Part shown: piece by piece, positions 53,797 to 63,445 of the stretch
Position numbering within the stretch: the first letter of the stretch is position 1
Layout: each line of letters starts with the position of its first letter
Source: Bacillota bacterium
GTDB taxonomy: Bacteria > Bacillota > Clostridia > Lachnospirales > Lachnospiraceae
DNA: 64,000 bases
Reading direction: 5' to 3'
Assembly: GCA_023443225.1 (NCBI GenBank)
Contig: JAEZVF010000060.1
Location: 154,773-218,772, forward strand
Translations under genes and position numbers: made by a program
The notes under the pieces: generated by a model
What the model saw: the letters and a program-made list of their open reading frames with translations, nothing else
The model's database searches: none
What the model was told of the DNA's origin: nothing

Positions 53797-54001
53797 TTAA
53801 CTTCTATGCTGCTAAAAGGAAATAAAAGTAAAAGACTATTCCTAAAAAGGAGAGAAGTTGGTAATTCTATCGCCAAGGAATTTGGTTTGTGAAGACAGGA
53901 TATATTATTCAATAAGATAAGAAGTTTTTTATATGGATTTTGCATGTTATTATTTGTATACTTATTTTGAACGCGTATATCGAGAGCAGAAGGGAGAAAG
54001 T

Positions 54002-55576
54002 ATGCTTACAAAAACATTTCAAAATCCAGTTTTAAGTGGTTTTTACCCAGATCCTTCTATTTGCAGAGTGGGTGAAGACTATTATATGGTTACATCATCG
54101 TTTGTGTATTATCCAGGACTGCCTATTTTCCATAGTAAAGATTTAGTTCATTGGGAACAGATTGGTCATGGAATTCACCGCCTAAAACAATTAGATTATA
54201 AGAATTGTGAAACATCTATGGGTTTATGGGCACCAACCATTCGTTATCATAATGGAACCTATTACATTATTAACACATTTGTGTCAGAAGGCAGGGAGGC
54301 CCGCCGGGACAATTATATTATTACAGCAACGAATCCTGCAGGCCCGTGGAGTGACCCAATATTTGTAGAAGGCGCAGATGGAATAGATTCCAGCCTGTTC
54401 TTTGATACAGATGGAACTATATGGTATGCGGGAAATTACATTAGTGACGAATGCTTATATGAAGGACATCATGGAATCTATCTACAGGAATTGAACCCGG
54501 AGACTCTTCAGTTTATGGGTGAACGCTATATTATATGGGATGGTAAACGCTCCATGAGTAAATGGATTGAGGCACCTCATATATACAAGGTTAACGGAAT
54601 GTATTATTTGATTGTGGCGGAAGGAGGGACCTTTACCAACCATAGTGTTATGATGGCTAGATGTGATACTATTAACGGAACCTATGAGATTTGCCCCAGA
54701 AATCCAATCGTTAGCCATAGGAATCTTCCATTGCTTCGTGAAATTTCAGTTACAGGACATGCAGATATTATAGAAACCCAAAATGGCGAGTGGTGGATGG
54801 TATTGTTAGCAGTGCGGCCTTATGAAGGCTTTCATTATAATCTAGGACGTGAAACGTTCCTGATACCAGTGATATGGGATGAAGACGGATGGCTTCGTGT
54901 GGACAATGAGAATGGATTAGTCAATAAGGAGGAAAGATTTCCGAATTTACCATCTTTTCCTGTTCCACTTGCTAGCCCTAACGATAATTTTGAGTCTAAA
55001 GAGCTTGCAATGATGTGGAATACAATACATCCAGCAAGAGAAGCATTTTATAGCTTAGAAGCTCATCCGGGATATTTGAGACTGTATCTAAAGCCAGAGG
55101 TGATAAATGAAATCTGCACACCCGCTTTTGTAGGACGCAGACAACAGCACAAGTGCTGCCAGATTAAGACGGTTATGAACTTTGCACCAAAATTTTCAGA
55201 TGAAGAAGCAGGAATTGTGTTACTTCAGGATGACAGATACAATTATATTTTTACAAAGTCATGGGATTCAGAAGGAACGGTATTGAATCTTTACGCAACT
55301 ACGGATGGTACACGAAAGCTTTTGAAGTCAGTTCCTATTGAAGATACCCAGAGCATCTATCTAATGGCTCAATGTAATACCACGAGCTATGATTTCTACT
55401 ATGGATTTACTGAACAAGAGCTTATTATTTTTGCAGAAGGTTTGGATGCTTCTTTGCTAAGCTCGAATGTGAATGAAGGCTTTACAGGTGTATACATGGG
55501 AATGTACGCAAGTTCGAATAAAAAGCAATCTTCGAATTATGCAGATTTTGATTGGTTTCAATATTTTGGTAAATAG
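54002..55576 (+). CDS. GH43-family beta-xylosidase / arabinofuranosidase
   Basis: A 524-residue glycoside hydrolase. The five-blade GH43 domain begins NPVLSGFYPDPSICRVGEDYYMVTSSF with catalytic base Asp17; GADGIDSSLFFDTDG carries the pKa-modulating Asp and WIEAPHIYKVNGMYYLIVAEGG the general acid Glu. The C-terminal 190 residues form the beta-sandwich found in two-domain beta-xylosidases (GH43 subfamily 11 type). There is no signal peptide, so it acts on imported xylooligosaccharides in the cytoplasm. ATG 54002 follows AAGGGAG; a longer frame from 53933 has no ribosome binding site. It converges with the GH120 gene. Confidence 0.92.
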   Translation: MLTKTFQNPVLSGFYPDPSICRVGEDYYMVTSSFVYYPGLPIFHSKDLVHWEQIGHGIHRLKQLDYKNCETSMGLWAPTIRYHNGTYYIINTFVSEGREARRDNYIITATNPAGPWSDPIFVEGADGIDSSLFFDTDGTIWYAGNYISDECLYEGHHGIYLQELNPETLQFMGERYIIWDGKRSMSKWIEAPHIYKVNGMYYLIVAEGGTFTNHSVMMARCDTINGTYEICPRNPIVSHRNLPLLREISVTGHADIIETQNGEWWMVLLAVRPYEGFHYNLGRETFLIPVIWDEDGWLRVDNENGLVNKEERFPNLPSFPVPLASPNDNFESKELAMMWNTIHPAREAFYSLEAHPGYLRLYLKPEVINEICTPAFVGRRQQHKCCQIKTVMNFAPKFSDEEAGIVLLQDDRYNYIFTKSWDSEGTVLNLYATTDGTRKLLKSVPIEDTQSIYLMAQCNTTSYDFYYGFTEQELIIFAEGLDASLLSSNVNEGFTGVYMGMYASSNKKQSSNYADFDWFQYFGK

Positions 55577-55579
55577 AGA

Positions 55580-55613
55580 AAAGTACCGGCTACTAAATGG
55601 CCGGTACTTTTTC
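55580..55613 (+). terminator. Intrinsic terminator after the GH43 gene
   Basis: AAGTACCGGC (55580-55589) pairs with GCCGGTACTT (55600-55609) followed by a T-run. The flanking A-rich 5' side gives only weak function on the minus strand. Confidence 0.9.
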
Positions 55614-55714
55614 TGTGTGCCAGGCATGGCACACTCTTATAGATTAAGTCCCCTAATCTGCCCTAGCAATAGGAAAGATATAGGTATTTTTCTATCAGTT
55701 CTTGATTCGGGTAT

Positions 55715-57658
55715 TTACCATACTTGAATACGATTATGATTCGCGGTTAATCCTTCAATAGGTCCTACGGTTGGATGTTCACTTCGCACCTGACCAAGAT
55801 AATCTTTATCAAGTATAATCTCTTGACTGTTAGCATCATCAAAGATAGCGTCTACGATTCGTACAGTTCCCAAGGTCTTTGTAGATTCGATTTTGGTATT
55901 GATTTGTAAGAGTTCTTTTGGAACATCTAATTCCAGATATACCTTATCGCCTTCCTCTACAATGGTTACCTGTGGATTAAGGGAGGAGTTAATGTATTTA
56001 TTTGTTTCAGAACGGAATGCTTTCGCACCATTGAGATAAGCATTTCCATCAATGTATACAGGTTGTTCAATCGTAATGAATTTTTCAAGGTCTCCAACGC
56101 CTCCAGCGATGACGGCAGCGTTATATTCTTCATAAGAATCAGTACAATCATCATATCCTGCTGTACCAGAATAAGATTCATCTTCTGGAATATCCATACC
56201 ACCGATAAAAATATTATTATATAATCGGTCATCTCCGCTGTAGACTACAGCAGATCCGGCAACTTGAGTGGTATGAGGAAAATGATAAGGGGTAGAGCGA
56301 TCCAATGTTTTGATACGACGCATGGTACCACAACATAGATTATTTACATAAGCACCACCTTGTGCTACGTTGTCAAAATTGTATTCAGAGCCAAAGATAT
56401 TATTATCGACTAAGTATGGTCCATGTGTAACTTCTATCATAAAATCGCGATCATTATTGTAAAACAAATTACCGCTAATATGTGCATGCTGCGCCTGCCA
56501 GTCCAACCATGTGCCTAAGGTACAGTTATGTATGCGGTTGTGCTTGATTTCTACATCAATTGCTGCATGAAGTTTGATTCCACCAATTTCGTATCCGAAG
56601 AATTCATGTTTTACAGCAATATTGTAGATATGATTATTATAAATTTTACTAAATACGCACCCCATATGGCCAACGATACCATTTTGCCCACAGTCATATA
56701 TGGTATTATTACGAATAATATGTGAACCTATTTTTTCCTTGCTCCAACCAATTTGAAGAGCACGGAATACGGCTTCCATTTGATATTGGTATCCAGGTTT
56801 TTGCTGACGTCTCGTACATAAGTTATGTCCGGTGGAGGCTTCTTTACCAATACTGATAGCGCTACATTTTGCATCGTGAATTATATTATCTTCAATAATC
56901 CAGCCTTTGCTCCAATTAGTACCCAACAATCCTGGCTGATCGGCAGTAGGAGGTGTCCATGGACAAGCAGCCTGTGCCATTTCGAAGCCTCTGACAGTAA
57001 TATAATTCATGCCCGTTTTCTCAGGATAGAAACAAGATTTACGAACATTTATTTCGGTAAGTTCTTCATTCGGATTGCTTCCATGGAAATTAGCATAGAT
57101 GGTGGTTTCGGTATCATTTACTTCCGCATACCATTGATAAATGGAGCCTTCTGGATCCAGAAGCATTTCGACGCGATTACTCCAAGGTGGATTATAACCA
57201 GTGGTTCGTTTTACAGGATTCCTTACTTCTTCTATAGATTTTGCTTCATAAAAAGATTTACCATTTAGGTATACATCACCAGTATGTACGGATCCATCTT
57301 CTGGATAGACGAACCAGTCTCCGGAAAGAGATTCCTTGTAAGGATTATAGTCGCCGAACATGGTATTTGGTAATGTAACCTTCCATACGGTGCCTTCATA
57401 TATCTCCCAAGTATCAATCTGTTCGGAACCTTTGATAATTACTTTTTCTCCTTTGGCAGCTTCATAGGTAATTCGATTGATGTTGCTATAGCCACTGTGT
57501 GCAGGTCTAACCCATTCACGGTAAGTTCCTTCGTGGACAATAATTGTGTCTCCTGTTTCAGCAACTTGAGCTGCTCTCGATATAGTTCTGAATGGATGCA
57601 TCTTGGAACCCGCAGCAAGATCGCAACCTGTAATAGCTACATGATATTCATGATTCAT
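55715..57658 (-). CDS. GH120 beta-xylosidase (right-handed parallel beta-helix)
   Basis: This 647-residue enzyme closely resembles the XylC beta-xylosidase of Thermoanaerobacterium, founder of GH120. It opens EYHVAITGCDLAAGSKMHPF and AAQVAETGDTIIVHEGTYREW, and carries PPTADQPGLLGTNWSKGWIIEDNIIHDAKCSAISIGKEA (in pieces around 245-290) and IKLHAAIDVEIKHNRIHNC. The two expected acids are in LGTWLDWQAQ (Asp near 386) and FMIEVTHGPYLVD (Glu near 409). No signal peptide is present, so it acts on intracellular xylooligosaccharides. GGAGG lies before the ATG. It diverges from the AraC regulator across 250 nt of AT-rich DNA. Confidence 0.92.
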   Translation of the reverse strand: MNHEYHVAITGCDLAAGSKMHPFRTISRAAQVAETGDTIIVHEGTYREWVRPAHSGYSNINRITYEAAKGEKVIIKGSEQIDTWEIYEGTVWKVTLPNTMFGDYNPYKESLSGDWFVYPEDGSVHTGDVYLNGKSFYEAKSIEEVRNPVKRTTGYNPPWSNRVEMLLDPEGSIYQWYAEVNDTETTIYANFHGSNPNEELTEINVRKSCFYPEKTGMNYITVRGFEMAQAACPWTPPTADQPGLLGTNWSKGWIIEDNIIHDAKCSAISIGKEASTGHNLCTRRQQKPGYQYQMEAVFRALQIGWSKEKIGSHIIRNNTIYDCGQNGIVGHMGCVFSKIYNNHIYNIAVKHEFFGYEIGGIKLHAAIDVEIKHNRIHNCTLGTWLDWQAQHAHISGNLFYNNDRDFMIEVTHGPYLVDNNIFGSEYNFDNVAQGGAYVNNLCCGTMRRIKTLDRSTPYHFPHTTQVAGSAVVYSGDDRLYNNIFIGGMDIPEDESYSGTAGYDDCTDSYEEYNAAVIAGGVGDLEKFITIEQPVYIDGNAYLNGAKAFRSETNKYINSSLNPQVTIVEEGDKVYLELDVPKELLQINTKIESTKTLGTVRIVDAIFDDANSQEIILDKDYLGQVRSEHPTVGPIEGLTANHNRIQVW

Positions 57659-57909
57659 TTAAAATACCTCCTTTGTTATATTGGCAAGTTAGTCAATGTT
57701 ACCCCTAATAAGTTTAACATAATACTTATTTGTCTAATATGCTACCTATATATTGTCATAAAGTGCTCATAAATTGTCAAAAATTATTATTTTTATTGAA
57801 ATATGGCTATTTATCAAGTAATATAGAGGAATAATTAACAATAAATAAGCAGTGATTAGTGATGGGATAGTTCAAAGGGTTGGTAAAAGGATAATATGGG
57901 GGAATGGAA

Positions 57910-58767
57910 ATGAAAAAAGACTTGACTTATGAAAAGAATCAGTTTCCAAATGGATATGCTTATAGTATTTATTTTTTTCAAGAGATAGAGAGCTTTCCTT
58001 TACATTGGCATCATTATGTGGAAATTATTTATGCCCAACATGACGGAATCATCTATGAAGTAAATGGGGAAGAAATTTGTATGAAAGGAGGTGACATTCT
58101 GTTTATATGGCCTGGTGAACTTCATTCCATTATTTATATGCCGGAACCAGAGTATACATTAATGCTACAGTTTGATGCACAGATATTGACGAATTTCATT
58201 GATTTCCGGAAAGTTGCATATTTATTTTACGGCACCAGATTGTTACAAGAAGAGAAAGAAACTATTTTGGTTCGGAAATTACAAGAAAAAATGCTTTCCA
58301 TGTGGAAAAGTTCCCATGAAGGGCTCTATATGACTGAAATTAAAGTCTGTATGAAAATCTATGAATTTATCATATGCCTAGGGGAAGAACGTAAAATAGC
58401 AGATGCTTCAAACAAAAAGCAATTAACGATGCATAAATCCAAAGTGGACCAACAATTATTCAATGTCTGTAATTATCTCACGACACACTGTACAGATAGT
58501 ATAAAATTAGAGGATGCAGCATCAATTGCAGGGTTCTCAAAGTACCATTTTTCAAAGCTGTTCAGGGAATACACCGGACTTGGTTTTACGGAATTTATGA
58601 TTAGGGAGCGTTTGCGAATAGCAGAAACATTGCTAAAGGAACGAACACTGACTATAACTGAAGTATCCTTAGAGGCAGGGTTTAACAGTATTTCAAGTTT
58701 TAATCGGGTCTTTCTGCAATTTAAGAAAGTAAGTCCAACTCAATTCAGGAAGATGCATCAAATATAA
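57910..58767 (+). CDS. AraC-family regulator with cupin sensor
   Basis: A 285-residue regulator. The N-terminal cupin-like domain contains FPLHWHHYVEIIYAQHDGIIYEVNGEE and GDILFIWPGELHSI (ligand-binding barrel). The C-terminal 100 residues hold two helix-turn-helix units: KLEDAASIAGFSKYHFSKLFREYTG and TITEVSLEAGFNSISSFNRVFLQFKKVSPTQFRK (in pieces). It probably activates the divergent GH120 and perhaps the GH43 and GH8 genes in response to xylose or xylooligosaccharide. ATG 57910 follows GGGGGA with 7-nt spacing; 57904 is too close to it. Confidence 0.92.
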   Translation: MKKDLTYEKNQFPNGYAYSIYFFQEIESFPLHWHHYVEIIYAQHDGIIYEVNGEEICMKGGDILFIWPGELHSIIYMPEPEYTLMLQFDAQILTNFIDFRKVAYLFYGTRLLQEEKETILVRKLQEKMLSMWKSSHEGLYMTEIKVCMKIYEFIICLGEERKIADASNKKQLTMHKSKVDQQLFNVCNYLTTHCTDSIKLEDAASIAGFSKYHFSKLFREYTGLGFTEFMIRERLRIAETLLKERTLTITEVSLEAGFNSISSFNRVFLQFKKVSPTQFRKMHQI

Positions 58768-58998
58768 AGAAGAAATCAGCCATTCAGCAGTTTTCTGATA
58801 GCCTTTGCTTCTTGGTAATAAGTTAAAGATTTTTTATTAGAGTATTGATCAATTTGAAATACAAAATTCTTTGTATTAGTAATAAATAAGAGTATTACAA
58901 CTTCTTGCCCAATGGGCGTGAAGTTTCATGCAATTCCAAGAAATCTTATGGCACTATCTAGCATATACTAATGTAAGTAAAGAAAAGCAGGGTTTGCT

Positions 58999-60750
58999 AT
59001 GCCAACCGAAAAAGCAGACAATCAATTGAATCTAGCATTAGATCTTCCAAATGTAACCAGAGAAAAAACTTTGGATCTTGATGTCGGTTATACCCCTGTT
59101 ACGAATACCTGGGAATTAATCGTAAAGTACAGTGGAGATATCAGCAGAATTGCTGAAGAATTGGATATAACTGTAGTCCAGCTCCAAAATGAATATGCAA
59201 TTATAACCATACGAGAGGATTTAATAGACCGGTTAGCAAATTATGAAGAAATAGAATTTATTGAAAAACCAAAGAGACTGTTTTTCGCTGTTAGTCAGGG
59301 AAGAGCAGTCTCTTGTATTAATCCTCTTCAAACTCCTCAGTATAACTTATTCGGAAGAGGTGTCATCGTTGCCATCATAGATTCCGGTATAGACTATTCT
59401 CATCCTGATTTTCGAAATCAGGATGGAACGACAAGATTACTGGATTTATGGGATCAGTCCATCAGTGGAAGCCCACCTGCCGGCTACAGTATCGGTACCC
59501 TTTATACGAGGGAACAGATAAACGAAGCATTAGCACAAAGAAGTATGTCAGAACGTTTAAATATTGTACCAAGTACGGATTTGAGCGGTCACGGCACCCA
59601 TGTTGCCGGAATTGCTGCAGGGAATGGTCGGGCCAGTAATGGGATTAATCGAGGGGTGGCTTCACAAAGCGACCTGATTGTGGTAAAGCTTGGCATATCA
59701 ATAGGCAGATCCTTTCCCACCACCACTCAACTGATGGAGGCTATTGATTTTGTAATAAGAAGAGGGATTGAATTAAATATGCCCTTGGCTATTAATTTAA
59801 GCTTTGGTAATAACTATGGAGCCCATGACGGTAGCTCTTTGCTGGAAAATTATATCTCAGATATTACAAATCGCTGGAAGGTCAACATTATGATAGGTAC
59901 CGGCAATGAAGGTGCAGCAGGAAAACATACGGGTGGTATACTAGTCAATCCCCCGGTTGGAACATCACAAATAATCGAATTTGCAGTAAGCCCATTTGAA
60001 AGAACCTTTAATCTTCAAATATGGAAAAACTTCTATGATCAATTTGAGATTGTATTAATTTCTCCAGGGAATGTTCGAGTCGGACCAATTCCCGAACGTT
60101 TAGGAACACAACAATTCTCCATTGGGCAGACTGAAATTTTCCTGTATTACGGAGAACCCTCTCCCTATAACGCACAGCAGGAAATATACATGGAGTTTCT
60201 ACCGCGAACGGACTATATTGAATCTGGAATCTGGAAAATTGAATTGCTTCCTAAAAGTATTATTGTTGGAAATTATGATTTATGGCTTCCGTCCGGAGGG
60301 ATACTAAGCCCTGATACTAGATTTTTGCGCCCAACCGAGGAAACAACACTAACCATTCCGTCAACTGCCAGCAGGGCGATTACAGTAGGAGCTTATAATG
60401 GTCTTAATGATAGTTTAGCGTTTTTCTCAGGGCGTGGTTATCCAAGAGGAGAAAGCTCAATAAAACCGGATATTGTAGCCCCAGGAGTGGATATTACTTC
60501 TTGCGCTCCAGGTGGAGGGTATACGATGAGATCTGGAACCTCCATGGCAACACCTTTTGTTACTGGTAGTGTTGCATTATTGATGGAATGGGGAATTGTA
60601 AATGGGAATGACCCGTATATGTATGGTGAGAAGATGAAAGCCTACCTAATAGCTGGAGCAAGACATTTGCCCATAGAGAGAGTGTATCCTAATCCGGCCT
60701 TGGGGTTTGGAGCGTTGTGTTTAAGGAATAGTTTTATGCTGACACAGTGA
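58999..60750 (+). CDS. S8 subtilisin-like protease (clostridial CspB-like)
   Basis: A 583-residue serine protease with an intact triad: Asp near 128 in VAIIDSGIDYSHPDF, His near 197 in SGHGTHVAGIAAG, and Ser515 in RSGTSMATPFVTG; the oxyanion Asn is in IGTGNEGAAG. An N-terminal propeptide of about 95 residues precedes the catalytic domain and a beta-rich insert (about 310-430) lies between oxyanion Asn and Ser, as in Clostridium Csp germination proteases. No signal peptide. The RBS is weak. The 230-nt gap before it shows no clear signal beyond small hairpins. Role in germination or general proteolysis is not decidable. Confidence 0.9.
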   Translation: MPTEKADNQLNLALDLPNVTREKTLDLDVGYTPVTNTWELIVKYSGDISRIAEELDITVVQLQNEYAIITIREDLIDRLANYEEIEFIEKPKRLFFAVSQGRAVSCINPLQTPQYNLFGRGVIVAIIDSGIDYSHPDFRNQDGTTRLLDLWDQSISGSPPAGYSIGTLYTREQINEALAQRSMSERLNIVPSTDLSGHGTHVAGIAAGNGRASNGINRGVASQSDLIVVKLGISIGRSFPTTTQLMEAIDFVIRRGIELNMPLAINLSFGNNYGAHDGSSLLENYISDITNRWKVNIMIGTGNEGAAGKHTGGILVNPPVGTSQIIEFAVSPFERTFNLQIWKNFYDQFEIVLISPGNVRVGPIPERLGTQQFSIGQTEIFLYYGEPSPYNAQQEIYMEFLPRTDYIESGIWKIELLPKSIIVGNYDLWLPSGGILSPDTRFLRPTEETTLTIPSTASRAITVGAYNGLNDSLAFFSGRGYPRGESSIKPDIVAPGVDITSCAPGGGYTMRSGTSMATPFVTGSVALLMEWGIVNGNDPYMYGEKMKAYLIAGARHLPIERVYPNPALGFGALCLRNSFMLTQ

Positions 60751-60854
60751 TTAGATTTCTAATGCTGTCGCATTACATCGTATTGTTAATATCATCGAAA
60801 TCTCTATTGAGTATGAGAAAAAATGGAAATTTTTATTTACTTTGTCATTTACTA

Positions 60855-60863
60855 TGATATACT
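60855..60863 (+). promoter_or_regulatory. Extended -10 promoter candidate before the DUF6273 gene
   Basis: TGATATACT at 60855-60863 is an extended -10; the matching -35 (near 60833-60840) is poor. The gap 60751-60972 shows nothing else. Confidence 0.5.
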
Positions 60864-60972
60864 TAATATAGAAGTCGATTTTGCGGGCTAGGAACATTTT
60901 TATAATTATTATTAAAAGGGTGAAATGAAGGATTTGCAACTTGATTTATTATTCACGATAAGGAGAAGGTCA

Positions 60973-61593
60973 ATGGAAGAAACTAATATAGGTGGGGTAA
61001 TACCGTTCGGACGTTATCACTGGCGCATTCTTGACATAAAAGATAATACCGCTTTGATTATAGCCGAGTATATTATAGAACAACGTTCTTACCATGATGC
61101 ATATAAAGATATAACTTGGGCTGACTGCTCATTAAGAAAATATCTGAACGGCGAATTCTATGACCGTTTCAATATAGCTGATAGATCAAGAATAATTCCT
61201 GTAATAAATAAAAATCCTGACAATCAATGGTATGGTACAAATGGTGGAGCAGATACGAGGGACAGCATATTTATATTAAGTTTAGAGGAAGTAGTATCCC
61301 AATATTTCGGTGATAGCAGTTCAAAACTGCATTACCCAAGAAAAAATCAAAGATATTGGTTTGAAAGAAAAGATGAGAACAACAGTAAGCGAATTGCAAG
61401 ACTTGAGGTAAATAAAGAACAAACATGGTGGTGGATTCGGACGCCTGGCCGTGTTAACGTAAAAGCCGTGTACATCCACGGTGACGGTAACATAGGTATC
61501 CAAGGTAACAATATATTGAAGGGCAACATCGGCGATGGTAAATGTATAGGCGGTGTTCGCCCCGCTTTGTGGTTAAAGCTTGAATCGTATTAA
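60973..61593 (+). CDS. DUF6273 domain protein
   Basis: A 206-residue protein matching DUF6273: IPFGRYHWRILDIKDNTALIIAEYI, ITWADCSLRKYLNGEFYDRF, WYGTNGGADTRDSIFILSLEEVVSQYFGD, then WWWIRTPGRVNVKAVYIHGDGNI and GGVRPALWLKL at the end. The fold is related to formylglycine-generating/C-type lectin-like domains; no enzymatic role is established. No signal peptide. ATG 60973 follows AGGAGAAGG with 3-8 nt spacing; a longer frame from 60925 is not favoured. It precedes the GH8 gene by 47 nt, possibly cotranscribed. Confidence 0.85.
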   Translation: MEETNIGGVIPFGRYHWRILDIKDNTALIIAEYIIEQRSYHDAYKDITWADCSLRKYLNGEFYDRFNIADRSRIIPVINKNPDNQWYGTNGGADTRDSIFILSLEEVVSQYFGDSSSKLHYPRKNQRYWFERKDENNSKRIARLEVNKEQTWWWIRTPGRVNVKAVYIHGDGNIGIQGNNILKGNIGDGKCIGGVRPALWLKLESY

Positions 61594-61640
61594 ATCATTT
61601 CTGAGTCAAAATACGACAGGGTGTTAGAAAGGAAATAATT

Positions 61641-62780
61641 ATGGTTACAGACAGAGTGTATAGAAATGTTTTTGCAGAAGTTGGGTATACAGAAGCAGAA
61701 ATAGAAAAAAGAGTAGAAGATACCTTTCAGGAAATTTTTTATGGAAAAGATGGATTTTATTTTACCGCTGGGGATGATATGGCTTATCTGGAGGATACCG
61801 GTAATTATGATGCCCGTACAGAGGGTATGTCCTATGGTATGATGATGTGTGTGCAACTAAATCGGAAGAAAGAATTTGATGCTCTATGGAAATGGGTCAA
61901 GACATACATGTATATGGAAGAAGGAGAAAACAAAGGCTATTTTGCCTGGTCAGTTCAGCCGAATGGAAAGAAGAACTCCAATGGTCCAGCACCGGACGGC
62001 GAGGAATTCTTTGCAATGGCATTGTTCTTTGCCTCTCACCGTTGGGGTGACGGCGAAGGGATTTTCTGCTATTCAAAAGAAGCGCAGGATATCCTACATA
62101 CCTGTATACATAAAGGCGAAGATGGGATCGGACATCCTATGTGGAATAAAGAAAACCGACTAATTTTATTTATTCCTGGATGTGATTTTACGGATCCGTC
62201 CTATCATTTGCCACATTTTTATGAACTTTTTGCTCTGTGGGCAAAAGAGGAAGATCGCATATTCTGGAAGGAAGCGGCCAAGGCTAGCCGGGAATTTTTA
62301 AAAAAAGCCTGCCATTCATCCACTGGATTGAGTGCAGAATACAGTGAATTTGATGGAACTCCTTACAGTGGAAAGCAGAAAATATTTGGAAGACACGACT
62401 GGTATTATAGTGACGCTTACCGGACTATTACCAATATAGCTTTGGATTATGAGTGGTTTGCAAAGGACATGGATAACAATGGTGCTTGGCATGTTGAAAC
62501 GGCAGATAAGTTGCAAAGCTTCTTCTGCAAAACGGTAAAAGACCATCCAAGGGCAGTATATACAATTGACGGTAAGGTGTTGCCACAGGAGGCACTTCAT
62601 CCGGTAGCAATTACTGCAAGCAATGCACATGCATCTCTAGCTGCTAAAGGAAACTTTGCAAAGCAATGTGTAGACGAATTCTGGAATACACCCCTTAGAA
62701 CAGGTACAAGGCGTTATTATGACAACTGCCTATACATGTTTGCCATGCTGGCGTTAAGTGGAAAGTACAGGATATGGTAA
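61641..62780 (+). CDS. GH8 reducing-end xylose-releasing exo-oligoxylanase (Rex)
   Basis: A 379-residue alpha/alpha-barrel glycosidase of GH8. The general acid is Glu61 in DARTEGMSYGMMM, and the region WSVQPNGKKNSNGPAPDGEEFFAMALFFA carries the substrate-side Asp-Gly-Glu. NIALDYEWFAKD near 270 holds the proposed base. The overall length and motifs match Rex enzymes that take xylose off the reducing end of xylooligosaccharides, rather than secreted GH8 endoglucanases. No signal peptide, so it works in the cytoplasm along with the GH43 and GH120 enzymes. AAAGGAAA precedes the ATG. Confidence 0.92.
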   Translation: MVTDRVYRNVFAEVGYTEAEIEKRVEDTFQEIFYGKDGFYFTAGDDMAYLEDTGNYDARTEGMSYGMMMCVQLNRKKEFDALWKWVKTYMYMEEGENKGYFAWSVQPNGKKNSNGPAPDGEEFFAMALFFASHRWGDGEGIFCYSKEAQDILHTCIHKGEDGIGHPMWNKENRLILFIPGCDFTDPSYHLPHFYELFALWAKEEDRIFWKEAAKASREFLKKACHSSTGLSAEYSEFDGTPYSGKQKIFGRHDWYYSDAYRTITNIALDYEWFAKDMDNNGAWHVETADKLQSFFCKTVKDHPRAVYTIDGKVLPQEALHPVAITASNAHASLAAKGNFAKQCVDEFWNTPLRTGTRRYYDNCLYMFAMLALSGKYRIW

Positions 62781-62831
62781 GTTGTAACAGAACCTTACAA
62801 TATTATCGGTTAATAAAGGGGGAGAAAGGTT

Positions 62832-63119
62832 TTGATAAGTACATCGCCAAGTGGAGCCCTGAGTCCATATTATTACAAGGGAGGATACTTCCATGGAATT
62901 CACTACGGAAGCTATTTTAATAATTCAGAGGCGTTATTCGAGATGATGAATAGAGAAGAAGAATTTATATTAAAATCTATTGAATGTCGTAGAATTCTGA
63001 TTGATATTTATGAAACTAATGTAACACCAGAAGTGATGGAACGGTTTTTGTCACATATAGAAAAGATTACTCCTAGAATCATTAAGCTAGCAATTGCAAC
63101 AGACAAAAAAAGTTTATAA
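62832..63119 (+). CDS. Hypothetical protein
   Basis: A 95-residue protein of unknown function that probably starts with TTG at 62832, preceded by a GGGGGAGAAAGG ribosome binding site. It has an aromatic, glycine-rich N-terminus (SPYYYKGGYFHGIHYGSYF) and a helical C-terminal half (EALFEMMNREEEFILKSIE, then VTPEVMERFLSHIEKITPRII). No signal peptide or membrane segment. It lies 51 nt after the GH8 gene. I do not recognise the family; a small helical regulatory or spore protein is conceivable. The gap that follows (63120-63312) shows no convincing gene. Confidence 0.6.
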   Translation: MISTSPSGALSPYYYKGGYFHGIHYGSYFNNSEALFEMMNREEEFILKSIECRRILIDIYETNVTPEVMERFLSHIEKITPRIIKLAIATDKKSL

Positions 63120-63312
63120 GCAATTGAAAAGGCGTTGCATAAAAGGAAGGGATTAGATAGCTTATGCTGTTATTTTTCTGAGGATATGGAAGAGGGTAAG
63201 ACCTGGCTTGTAAGTGATAATTGAAAGGAAGATAGTAAAGTATTATGAGTATTATGAGTACTATGAGGAAACTTGATTTGGTTAAGAAAAAATAGTAGTT
63301 TAAGGATATTTA

Positions 63313-63321
63313 TGGTATAAT
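63313..63321 (+). promoter_or_regulatory. Extended -10 promoter of the yjdF transcript
   Basis: TGGTATAAT at 63313-63321 is a consensus extended -10 located about 20 nt before the riboswitch aptamer; the -35 is weak. Confidence 0.7.
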
Positions 63322-63339
63322 AAAAATACAAAGATAAAA

Positions 63340-63412
63340 ACACGTCCCGGTAGGTAGTCCGGGAGCAACATAGATATATGTTGTCAGTAACCTGCCTCCT
63401 TGGTTGTCCATT
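63340..63412 (+). ncRNA. yjdF riboswitch
   Basis: The leader contains ACGTCCCGGTAGGTAGTCC followed by GGGAG: a CCCGG/CCGGG stem (63346-63350 with 63359-63363), a second stem CAACATA/TATGTTG (63366-63372 with 63377-63383, GATA loop), then CAGTAACCTGCCTCC and TTGGTTGTCC. Its place directly before a yjdF gene and this layout match the yjdF motif RNA, which binds azaaromatic compounds. Edges are approximate. Confidence 0.82.
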
Positions 63413-63445
63413 CTTTGTTCATTAAATCTTAAAGGAGGGATTTTA

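Noticed and set aside
63120..63224. In-frame open stretch of 34 codons immediately after the stop of the hypothetical gene at 62832
   Set aside because: It could mean read-through or a small gene starting at a TTG, but it lacks a good ribosome binding site and I recognise no similarity; evidence is too thin.
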